The position numbers and the translations under genes are program-made. This document shows, one piece after another, positions 1 through 6,859 of a DNA stretch of 50,504 nucleotides. Each line of letters begins with the position of its first letter. Within the stretch, counting starts at the first letter, position 1. Under the pieces are notes generated by a model, which was not told the origin of the DNA, made no database searches, and saw only the letters and a list, made by a program, of their open reading frames with translations. Source of the stretch: Vulcanimicrobiota bacterium (GTDB taxonomy: Bacteria; Vulcanimicrobiota; Vulcanimicrobiia; Eremiobacterales; Eremiobacteraceae); assembly GCA_013290125.1 (NCBI GenBank), contig JABCYQ010000022.1, positions 1 to 50,504 on the forward strand. Reading direction: 5' to 3'.

Positions 1-351
1 CTATTTTGACCGGCCACGTCGACTCGCTTTCTCTCCGTCCTCACGAAGCAGAAGATCTAGGCGTTCAAGACTCTCTTCCCAAAAGCGGCGATACCCGTCT
101 GCCCAATCGGCGACTTGGCGGATCGCGTTTGGTCTGAGGCTGCAGAGATGCTCTCGACCGCGGCGTTTTTTTGCGACGAGCCGAGCGCGCTCCAGATATG
201 CCACGTGTTTCGAAACGGCTTGCTGCGTCATCTTATGCGGCTTGGCGAGCTCGTTCACAGTCGCTGGCCCGCGCATCAGGCGATCGAGGATCATCCGGCG
301 CGTGGGGTCCGAAAGGGCTGCGAACGCGGAGCTGAGAGTATCCACAACCAT
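1..351 (-). CDS. ArsR/SmtB-family winged-helix transcriptional repressor
   Basis: Small DNA-binding repressor of about 116 residues. The segment L-S-D-P-T-R-R-M-I-L-D-R-L at the N-terminus followed by the recognition helix around T-Q-Q-A-V-S-K-H is the standard ArsR winged-helix signature. The C-terminal W-x-x-x-L-E-R-L-D-x-L-L tail is typical of the ArsR subgroup that usually precedes an AHSA1/SRPBCC gene. No metal-binding cysteine pair is visible, so metal sensing is not supported. The ATG at 351 (M-V-V-D-T-L) is preferred over an in-frame ATG at 387 because family proteins start here and because a palindrome at 344-359 covers this start. The stop codon is the first three bases of the window, so the gene is complete, but any partner gene downstream on the minus strand lies outside. 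Confidence 0.85.
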   Translation of the reverse strand: MVVDTLSSAFAALSDPTRRMILDRLMRGPATVNELAKPHKMTQQAVSKHVAYLERARLVAKKRRGREHLCSLRPNAIRQVADWADGYRRFWEESLERLDLLLREDGEKASRRGRSK

Positions 352-359
352 ATAGTTGT
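344..359. promoter_or_regulatory. Probable autoregulatory operator over the ArsR start codon
   Basis: ACAACCATATAGTTGT is an imperfect palindrome: 5-bp arms ACAAC/GTTGT around a near-symmetric CATATA core, 14 of 16 positions self-complementary. It contains the proposed ATG of the ArsR gene and sits between that gene and the divergent gene starting at 432, so a bound repressor could block both. ArsR proteins commonly bind such AT-centred palindromes near their own start. Binding here is inferred. Confidence 0.5.
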
Positions 360-431
360 ATATTTGAGCCGAAAAGTCAAGCCCCAAAATTGGACTCTGA
401 TGCGGGAATCCTCGCCCGGTCGCAGAGTATC

Positions 432-1049
432 ATGTCGGAGATGCCTCTGCAAAACCGGGTCACGCCGTTCGGCGAAATCGTCGCGCTCGAAGGACGCGGC
501 CTGCTCATGGGCAACCGCGGCATCTTGCACGACGATTCCAAACGCATCGTTCACTACGCAAAGCTCAGGCGTTGGATCGCATGCCGGTTGGAGTTCAAGG
601 GGATCCGCCGAGTTGTCATGACCCCGCACCGATACACCGAGCTCTTCTTCCTCGACGAGGCGACGGCGTTTGGCGCGGGCCATCGGCCATGTGCCGAATG
701 CCGCCGCGAAGACTACCGCCGGTTCTGCGCGGCGTGGACCGGCCGCTTCGGAGAGCCCTCGGGCGCTGACGCGATCGATCTGCAACTTCATGGAGATCGG
801 CTGATCAGACCCCGCACCAAACGAACTTACGCGGCGGACATCGCCGATCTCCCCGACGGCGCATTCATAGCGGATGACGGTGCCGCGTGGCTGGTGCGAG
901 GCGACGCCTTACTCGCATGGTCGCAACAAGGATATAACACCCGGCGCAAGCGGCCGCCGCATCGAGAGGTCGAGGTACTTACCCCGCGATCAGCCGTCGC
1001 CGTTCTATCCGCCGGCTACCGAGCTGATATCCACCCAAGCGCGGGTTGA
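432..1049 (+). CDS. Conserved hypothetical protein with an Ada-zinc-domain-like cysteine pattern
   Basis: About 205 residues counted from the ATG at 432; an ATG at 441 (M-P-L-Q-N-R-V) is also possible and one at 390 unlikely. No catalytic domain is recognised. The stretch A-T-A-F-G-A-G-H-R-P-C-A-E-C-R-R (C87, C90) closely resembles the end of the zinc domain of the Ada methylphosphotriester repair protein (A-G-Y-R-P-C-x-R-C-R-P). The upstream W-I-A-C-R-L-E-F (C51) lies where Ada has I-Y-C-R-P-S-C. The fourth Ada cysteine is replaced by phenylalanine, so a complete four-cysteine zinc site is not present. Transcribed divergently from the ArsR gene. Function unknown; a DNA-damage or metal-related role is only a suggestion from the motif. 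Confidence 0.7.
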   Translation: MSEMPLQNRVTPFGEIVALEGRGLLMGNRGILHDDSKRIVHYAKLRRWIACRLEFKGIRRVVMTPHRYTELFFLDEATAFGAGHRPCAECRREDYRRFCAAWTGRFGEPSGADAIDLQLHGDRLIRPRTKRTYAADIADLPDGAFIADDGAAWLVRGDALLAWSQQGYNTRRKRPPHREVEVLTPRSAVAVLSAGYRADIHPSAG

Positions 1050-1051
1050 TA

Positions 1052-1471
1052 CTACTTTTTGCGTGCTTTGGGCCGAGACGCGCGAGCGGTAGCCGGTTTC
1101 TTCCGCTTCAACTCGGCGCGATTGTGAGCGGCGGCGGCGAGGATAAGCTTTTTCAGAGCGCGCTCGTTGACTCTATCGCCCTCGAAGAGATCGATCGCGC
1201 GCCATTCTTTGCCGCCTAACCCGTTATTGAAGAGCTTGTCCGGATCCGGAAGGCCTGCGCCGTGAGCAAATGTCAGCTTTACCTTATCCTTGTGAGCGTT
1301 GCCGATGCAGATCGTTCCATCGCGCGACCAACGCGGCGTGCCCATATATTTCCATTCTTCGATTATCTCGGGGTCGGCTTGAAGAATCACTTTGCGAACA
1401 GTGGCGAGCATTTTGCCCCGCCAATCCTTGAGGTCTGCGATTGCCCTGTCGATAATTTCAGATGGTTTCAT
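1052..1471 (-). CDS. DUF1801 domain protein (YdhG/YdeI-like fold)
   Basis: 139-residue cytoplasmic protein. The N-terminal half (I-A-D-L-K-D-W-R-G-K-M-L-A-T-V-R-K-V-I followed by E-E-W-K-Y-M-G-T-P-R-W) is the DUF1801 pattern, in which a small alpha/beta protein carries a conserved W-K and P-x-W region. A central K-V-K-L-T-F-A-H-G-A and G-L-G-G-K-E-W-R-A-I-D-L also match. The last 20 residues are Lys/Arg/Ala-rich and look disordered. No biochemical function is established for the family. It converges with the upstream gene, the two stops lying 2 bp apart. It marks the left end of normal GC-rich chromosome before the AT-richer island. Confidence 0.75.
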   Translation of the reverse strand: MKPSEIIDRAIADLKDWRGKMLATVRKVILQADPEIIEEWKYMGTPRWSRDGTICIGNAHKDKVKLTFAHGAGLPDPDKLFNNGLGGKEWRAIDLFEGDRVNERALKKLILAAAAHNRAELKRKKPATARASRPKARKK

Positions 1472-1853
1472 CGTCCATGAATATGTCTATTTTTGCCACA
1501 CGCCCTATTCTCAACGGGACGCCGTCCGCACATTTGCGATCAACCAACGCCTGACCAAAACTCGTAGGATTTTGGCGACCGTGCAGGCCATGCGCGAGCC
1601 GAGATCTACTTTTAACTCGCTTAAAGCACGCATTTGATGTTACGGAACGACGGAGACGTCGCTGTCAACCAGGCTCGTAGAGACTTTGCAGGACGCCGGT
1701 GGTCGAAGCACGTGAGAACGGACTCGACTGGCGAATTCTTATGCAACCCTAGCGGGTCGACGAGCAATAGGGAAGAAGCTGTTGGCCCGATTGGAAAAGT
1801 CCGTGACTTGACTCCGAACATCTAACAACGTCACTCGGACTGGAGTTCAAACT
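1472..1853. other. Gene-free left flank of the AT-rich island
   Basis: Stretch of 382 bp without a convincing gene. Short open frames of 60-80 codons exist on both strands (for example from 1634 and, on the minus strand, 1821), but they overlap each other, lack good ribosome-binding sites and resemble nothing recognisable. Base composition shifts from GC-rich to AT-richer at about 1600, so the left junction of the island probably lies here. No tRNA, direct repeat or integrase was found. Confidence 0.5.
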
Positions 1854-3797
1854 GTGCTAGATCCGCGACTCGCAACCATTGAATCTCGTTTGCGAAATTG
1901 GCGAGATATTTGGGAAGACCAGGTCGCGTCATTTAATGTCAATTCGCGTGGCTTAGAATTACGAGGCCCCCAAGTCATCTTACTCTATCTATTTGACGAG
2001 TTGCGACTTGGTGGACTGCGAAACAAGGCGAACCGGGCTTTCATCTGTGAGGAACTTCGATACTATATTGATTCGGATGAAATGCTCTCGAAGTCGGGCT
2101 TAGTAATTCTTTTTAAGCGCATTCTCGAAGAAATCCGTGAGATAAGTAAGACGCCTGACAAGATAGTTGTGTCCGCGCAACTCATTGAACTATGTGATCA
2201 GTCGACTACTGAATTCTTAAGAGGAAAGTATTTCGACGCGCTCTTGGCGGAACTCGTGTGGTGGATTACTGATCTATCGAAAGATTATAGGCCTGCAAAA
2301 ATAGCAGTTTTGACAAGAAATGCAATCGTTGCAATGATGTTTCAAGGCTTCGCTCTAAAGACTATAGGAGAAATCCCGAGTCGGCTCCTTGATAACGTAA
2401 CGCAAATTAATGACTACGTTTTTACTAGATTCCCGGCGATAACGACGTCGATGCGCCCTTTCTTTGAGGGCACGCGATTTGACCGAAAGAAATACTCGGC
2501 GGCATTAAAGCTAGAAATGGACGGGCTTACACCGACTCAGAGGCTGAACGGGCTTCGGACCCTTTTTCATGCGTTCCCACGGCGATACAATTACATGCTG
2601 CGCGTCGCGGGGCTCACCGGACTGCGCCCGCTCCAGGTCGGTGAAGTGCAATTTTACTCTCCAAGACTTAGGCCGCTCATTACATGCAATCATGCGAAGG
2701 ATGAACTCGACCTTAGTTCGGCGCCAGGATATATGAACGCATCGATAACGCTGGAAGCACTCGATCCAATCGCCGGTTTGGCCGAGGCTGTCGAAAAAAC
2801 AGCCCGTGCGGTTGATTTGATTCACTATTTTCTAAATCCGCATACGCTCATCGTCGTATCCGCAGACAATTACGTAGTTGCAGACGAAACTTATCATAGT
2901 GTTGCCTCAGGGTCTGGCACAGATACAAGGAATCCAGATGCTTTCGACGGCCTACTCGTTCTAAGGACCGATGGGCAATTCGATAGGGCAGCGATAGATA
3001 GCCTGACGAAGCTGGCTGAAGACCTGCAAACTAAGGGGCGTTGGCTCAACGGAAAGTTCGAAGCGGAAATGGCTTACAAATATTACCGAAAGGCTGAGGA
3101 GTCAGTACCACTTGAAGACAAAATATTGAATTACTGGATCTCCGTGGAGAACGTTCTCTCAACGAAGGGTGAGCGTCCGTTGTTGCGAGGGGAGGATGTC
3201 TCGATAGAGGCAACTTGTCGGGAAGTATTGTCGGCTCTCGGTGTACTCGCAAGGTGCCGTGAAGTCTTTTGGGATCTCTACTTGTTTCTGAATAACATTT
3301 TCAGGAACCAAGAACTTGGAAATCTCAGGCCCGGCGTAAACATCGGTCGACGGGAAGCCGATGAATTGGGTCTCACGCTACCGCTAGGCAAAAGTTTGGA
3401 GATTAAGGATTTCCTCGCGGCCGCGAAGCGCCTCCAACCGAATGTTTCTAATGTGCTAGTCAATGACGTGATAGAATACAGCGTTGCATTCTACGCTGAT
3501 CCGACTTTCGCACTAAAGGAACTAAAGAGAACTCGGCAGTCGGTTCGCGACCTTGTCACGGTGATCTATCAATTTAGGAATCGATTGGTCCATGAGGCGA
3601 CTGTCAATATGCGAATGCTCCCATATTTCACTCAAAGACTGCGGACTTTCAATATCGGATTGCTGTCCATCATCACACGAGCAACCGAGCGCGGAGGAGT
3701 TGTTGAGGCTATAGCAGATGCAATTGTTCGGGCGGATTTGGTGGTCGATCGGCTCTCGTCGAAGGAGCCCGTTGACCTGCTAAATGTATTTGCGTAG
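1854..3797 (+). CDS. Large protein with C-terminal HEPN (ApeA-like) domain; putative defence effector
   Basis: 647 residues, GTG start with GGAG eight bases upstream. The first 400 residues are not recognised. Residues about 400-610 are helical and fit an ApeA-type HEPN domain: first helices with Y-K-Y-Y-R-K-A-E then I-L-N-Y-W-I-S-V-E-N-V-L (the W-x-x-x-E-x-L element of the family), and a late helix with Y-Q-F-R-N-R-L-V-H-E. In the last, R575-N576-x3-H580 is the R-x4-6-H motif that forms the RNase active site of HEPN toxins and effectors. HEPN ribonucleases typically act in abortive infection, toxin-antitoxin and CRISPR systems. The gene is distinctly AT-richer than its surroundings and is followed 143 bp later, same strand, by a nuclease-like gene. 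No signal peptide or membrane segment is evident. A role in phage defence is inferred from domain and context. Confidence 0.65.
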   Translation: MLDPRLATIESRLRNWRDIWEDQVASFNVNSRGLELRGPQVILLYLFDELRLGGLRNKANRAFICEELRYYIDSDEMLSKSGLVILFKRILEEIREISKTPDKIVVSAQLIELCDQSTTEFLRGKYFDALLAELVWWITDLSKDYRPAKIAVLTRNAIVAMMFQGFALKTIGEIPSRLLDNVTQINDYVFTRFPAITTSMRPFFEGTRFDRKKYSAALKLEMDGLTPTQRLNGLRTLFHAFPRRYNYMLRVAGLTGLRPLQVGEVQFYSPRLRPLITCNHAKDELDLSSAPGYMNASITLEALDPIAGLAEAVEKTARAVDLIHYFLNPHTLIVVSADNYVVADETYHSVASGSGTDTRNPDAFDGLLVLRTDGQFDRAAIDSLTKLAEDLQTKGRWLNGKFEAEMAYKYYRKAEESVPLEDKILNYWISVENVLSTKGERPLLRGEDVSIEATCREVLSALGVLARCREVFWDLYLFLNNIFRNQELGNLRPGVNIGRREADELGLTLPLGKSLEIKDFLAAAKRLQPNVSNVLVNDVIEYSVAFYADPTFALKELKRTRQSVRDLVTVIYQFRNRLVHEATVNMRMLPYFTQRLRTFNIGLLSIITRATERGGVVEAIADAIVRADLVVDRLSSKEPVDLLNVFA

Positions 3798-3940
3798 GAT
3801 CAGAAATCCGTCCTTTCTGGTGAGCGAGATATTTTGATCTTGGCGAAGTGGTCACTGTTGCTTGATTTGATTCCTGAATTTGCTTCCGTTCATGTGAAGT
3901 CAGCTGCAAAGGCATACCTAGCGTAGTAAGGATCAATAAC

Positions 3941-5644
3941 ATGGCCGGCGGCGTGCTTGTGAATATCGCGTACGATGAAATGTTTCAGGGCTCAGCGAGT
4001 CTGTCAGAACTCGAATACTTAACATCCGCATGGCCTTTGGAATCAACTCTGGATCTGATCGGGCGACTTAGTGCCCTATTGCGCTTCGGTCAGCTAGACT
4101 ACCGAGCGCCGAAGTTTCAGCACCAATTCGTTGAAGCGCTTCGACTCAACTGTCACCGTACGCGCTTGGACGAATTTATCGATCAGGGCCGCACTTTGTT
4201 CTATCCGGAACAATTGGCGATACTCATAAAGCAAGTAGTTAAACATAGCAGAGCTGCAAAACGCCCTCAAACCTTTGGCGACGACTTTTGTCGGGCCTTG
4301 TTGACAATATCAAGTCTTCGTTCCGCCAGTATCCAAAGAACGCATAGCGGTACTCCGTCAGACCTTGTACCGACGGAAATAGCGGGGATGTTTGGATTTG
4401 AGGATCCGTACCTAAACAAACTCCTCGTATACGCATCGTTCTTCCGTTGGGCATCAACCGAGGAGGCACGAGGACACCCGGCGTTTAGCGATGTCAACTC
4501 GGACGTAGTGGATCTCCTTGAAATGTCGTGGGTTGACTTTATGGCTGTTGGCTATGGGGAAATCTTGAGATTTAAACAAATCACGTCGTTCGAAAATCTA
4601 TCAAACTACAGTTACCTTCTGCCTCCAGAATACCTTAATACGATTGCAAGTCCACAGGCCGTTGAAAAGTGGTTGCGGATCAACACGGTTGATGTTGCCG
4701 AATTGTCAACCCTTCTGGACACAGCGGGGTCGGACTCCCATCTTGGTGCGACGCTGTTCCCACTCAAACAACGACCATTCATCCGGCTTCCGAGCGGCAA
4801 CCTTTGTTGCCCATATATTCCATTTTTAGAAAACGCGTCGACCTCAGGGCTCTATTACAGGCTCGCGGATGCTTATCGCGAGAAGAATCCGAAACGGTCA
4901 AACCTTCTTCGCACATTTTTTGGCCACTATCTTGAGCTGCATGTTTTGTCTCTCTTTTCACGAGTCTCGAAGGAGCGTCACTATGCAATTGACGGTGACA
5001 AGACATATAGAATCGGTCGCGTGGAGTACCACGGAGCCGACGTCGTGGTCTCCGACGGACGCGACGTTGCTTTTATCGAGGTGACTGCCACGCGATTTCG
5101 TGAAATCGAATCACTGATCGAGCTGCGCGATGAATTCATCGAAGAAGACATAGCTAGACTAATCGAAAAGATTGAGGAATTGGATGAAGACATCCGTCAT
5201 TTCCGCGAAGGTCATCTTGAATACGAAGGGGTTAGTCCAAGGTCCCTCCATCGATTGTTCCCAATAATCGTAACATCGTTTGCCGTGCCACATTGGGTCG
5301 GCATCATATCACAGATTCGTGAAGCCATCAAAAGGAATAGCTGGCTCCAAAACACTGAGACTCTCGAAATAATTGAGGTACAGGCCCTTGACTTACTGGA
5401 AGGTGATCTTAGCGCGACGATAAGCATATTTGATCTCCTTACCGCCAAGCAATCGATGACGAAGACGTCTCCATGGAGCTTAATGAACTTCGTGGCGCTT
5501 CGGGGCAAAGAGATCGGTTTGGGGGAGCCAGTAGCTAAGCCCAATGCGCTAAATGAAATTGAGGACGAACTGCGTAAACGCTATAACTCATGGGGCGGTA
5601 TGCAGATTGTAAAGCCGCCCTCAGGTTCACCACCTACAGGTTAG
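3941..5644 (+). CDS. Putative PD-(D/E)xK-nuclease-like protein, partner of the HEPN gene
   Basis: 567 residues, ATG start with AAGGA eight bases upstream. The N-terminal 300 residues are unrecognised and mostly helical. Residues 325-385 fit a restriction-endonuclease-like core: E332 in a helix (H-Y-L-E-L-H), then a strand with G-A-D-V-V-V (D367), then D-V-A-F-I-E-V-T (E380, T382). Spacing and hydrophobicity match D-(x)n-E-x-K, but the lysine position is threonine, so activity is uncertain. A strongly acidic, probably coiled-coil stretch follows (about 388-425), where positively charged DNA-binding surface would be expected to be weak. Composition is AT-rich like the preceding HEPN gene, and orientation and spacing suggest joint transcription. 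Possible roles: a nucleic-acid sensor, a second effector, or an antidote to the HEPN protein. None can be chosen from sequence alone. Confidence 0.5.
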   Translation: MAGGVLVNIAYDEMFQGSASLSELEYLTSAWPLESTLDLIGRLSALLRFGQLDYRAPKFQHQFVEALRLNCHRTRLDEFIDQGRTLFYPEQLAILIKQVVKHSRAAKRPQTFGDDFCRALLTISSLRSASIQRTHSGTPSDLVPTEIAGMFGFEDPYLNKLLVYASFFRWASTEEARGHPAFSDVNSDVVDLLEMSWVDFMAVGYGEILRFKQITSFENLSNYSYLLPPEYLNTIASPQAVEKWLRINTVDVAELSTLLDTAGSDSHLGATLFPLKQRPFIRLPSGNLCCPYIPFLENASTSGLYYRLADAYREKNPKRSNLLRTFFGHYLELHVLSLFSRVSKERHYAIDGDKTYRIGRVEYHGADVVVSDGRDVAFIEVTATRFREIESLIELRDEFIEEDIARLIEKIEELDEDIRHFREGHLEYEGVSPRSLHRLFPIIVTSFAVPHWVGIISQIREAIKRNSWLQNTETLEIIEVQALDLLEGDLSATISIFDLLTAKQSMTKTSPWSLMNFVALRGKEIGLGEPVAKPNALNEIEDELRKRYNSWGGMQIVKPPSGSPPTG

Positions 5645-5671
5645 ACGGCAGCTACGTAGGTTAGAATTACC

Positions 5672-5935
5672 GTGAAAATTCGTGAAATCGGAGAACTCAT
5701 TTGGGCGGCGCTGGATCGACTCTTCCTGGTCGACTCAGCCCTTCTTGAATGCGAGCACAACCGAGACGGCCGCGACCCCAAGGGAGTGACCCCAATCCAA
5801 GAGGTCGACGCGACCGACCTGAGAGCCATAACCGTATTACCCGATATTATTGCGCATTGTCGCGCAGTTCCGAACAACTTACTTGTAATATTGAAGCAAA
5901 GAAGATTGAAAACTCGGAAATCACGCGTGACCTAA
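5672..5935 (+). CDS. Possible small hypothetical protein at the right end of the island
   Basis: 87 codons from a GTG 28 bp after the nuclease-like gene. The predicted product starts K-I-R-E-I-G-E-L-I-W-A-A-L-D-R-L-F-L, an amphipathic helix. It ends in a basic K-Q-R-R-L-K-T-R-K-S-R. The ribosome-binding site is weak (TAGG-like). Overlapping frames on both strands are also open. It could be a third member of the two-gene system, or chance coding. Confidence 0.25.
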   Translation: MKIREIGELIWAALDRLFLVDSALLECEHNRDGRDPKGVTPIQEVDATDLRAITVLPDIIAHCRAVPNNLLVILKQRRLKTRKSRVT

Positions 5936-6216
5936 AAAAACTCCGGTCTAATAAAAGGTGTCTTGGATACGAATTCGCCGCCTTTCTTCGCCTTGGCCGC
6001 GATCGCCGGACGACGACGCTTGAATTCTTATAGCATCTAATTTAAAGTCATGACTAATTCGAGTTTGCTTCCTTGAACTTGGCCCTACGCTTCCTCTGCC
6101 GAAAATCGGTTTTTTTCAAAGCCCCAGGATTCCGAATCGAAACACTTGGGTCCCGGAAATCAAGTGGCTCGACAAGGTTTTAGTTGCATCCCCTACACCC
6201 CGCGGGACATCATGCG
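5936..6216. other. Gene-free right flank of the island
   Basis: Mostly AT-rich spacer. A GC-richer patch around 5975-6025 could be read on the minus strand as a basic Lys/Arg/Ala-rich peptide, but it has no start codon and is too short to call. A run of seven T at 6110-6116 lacks a convincing stem. No repeat matching the left flank was seen. Confidence 0.4.
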
Positions 6217-6245
6217 TTGACATGTTAACCTCCTAACTATATAAT
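6217..6245 (+). promoter_or_regulatory. Consensus sigma-70 type promoter of the marR-emrAB-like operon
   Basis: TTGACA at 6217-6222 and TATAAT at 6240-6245 are both perfect consensus hexamers with an optimal 17-bp spacer. Transcription should begin near 6251-6253, about 30 bases before the ATG at 6281. Such a strong promoter normally needs a repressor, and the overlapping inverted repeat provides a site for one. Confidence 0.85.
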
Positions 6246-6272
6246 AAACTCGTAAATCATTAGGAGGTTAAC
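6224..6272. promoter_or_regulatory. 13-bp perfect inverted repeat, probable MarR operator
   Basis: GTTAACCTCCTAA at 6224-6236 is exactly mirrored by TTAGGAGGTTAAC at 6260-6272, with 23 bp between the arms. The left arm fills most of the -35/-10 spacer. The right arm lies just past the expected transcription start and contains the Shine-Dalgarno AGGAGG (6262-6267). Each arm also has internal partial symmetry (TTAACC/GGTTAA across arms), so two MarR dimers could bind side by side or loop. Autorepression by the MarR-type product is inferred from family behaviour and location. Confidence 0.7.
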
Positions 6273-6280
6273 TAATTCAG

Positions 6281-6859
6281 ATGGTAGAGCCCGAAAGCGG
6301 TCCGACCCCGCTCAGCGACGAGATGAAAGCCATGAAGGCAGGCTTGCTGCGCATGAGCCAGCGCTGCGAGAAGTTCGACGTCGCGGCTGTCTACGCGCTG
6401 ATCTCGCTCAAGCGGATGTCCGCGGACCTCGACGGCTTTGTCGACAAGATGTGCAAGACGTTTGATTTCTCCTCAGGCAGGCTAAACGTGCTTATGGCAC
6501 TTTTCAGCGCTGATAACCAGTCGATGGCGCTCTCGGAGATCGGCCGCTATCTGGTAGTTACCAGGCCGAATATAACCGGCTTGATCGACGGGCTCGTCAG
6601 CGATGGCCTGGTCGAACGCATCGATCATCCAGATGATCGGCGACTCATCATCGCCCGCCTGACCGAGCATGGGCAAGAGTTCATGCGTTGGTTCGTCCCT
6701 CAGCATATCGCCAACGTCTCCGAACTGATGGGCGCGCTCAACCAAGACGAACTCCGTCAGCTCGCCCACATGATCGAACGACTTCGCGAGCGCATGCGCA
6801 CTGCGAATTTCAAACCGTACGGCGAATTCAAGCCGGAATCCAAGATCGCGGCAGGCTAA
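6281..6859 (+). CDS. MarR-family transcriptional regulator
   Basis: 192-residue winged-helix regulator. The middle contains the family pattern: L-N-V-L-M-A-L-F, then L-S-E-I-G-R-Y-L-V-V-T-R-P-N-I-T-G-L-I-D-G-L (recognition helix), then L-V-E-R-I-D-H-P-D-D-R-R-L-I-I-A-R-L-T (wing with the conserved D-x-R), with dimerisation helices at both ends. Slightly longer than a typical 140-160-residue MarR because of an N-terminal extension of about 35 residues. It overlaps the next gene by one base (TAATG), so it is translated with the efflux genes. Members of this arrangement (EmrR-type) repress their own operon and release DNA on binding hydrophobic drugs; the actual ligand here is unknown. Confidence 0.9.
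   Translation: MVEPESGPTPLSDEMKAMKAGLLRMSQRCEKFDVAAVYALISLKRMSADLDGFVDKMCKTFDFSSGRLNVLMALFSADNQSMALSEIGRYLVVTRPNITGLIDGLVSDGLVERIDHPDDRRLIIARLTEHGQEFMRWFVPQHIANVSELMGALNQDELRQLAHMIERLRERMRTANFKPYGEFKPESKIAAG

Noticed and set aside
1634-1825. 63-codon frame before the HEPN gene as an antitoxin
   Set aside because: TTG start without Shine-Dalgarno, overlapping frames equally open, no recognisable domain.
5940-6030. Basic Lys/Arg/Ala-rich peptide on the minus strand
   Set aside because: No start codon or ribosome-binding site; too short to support.
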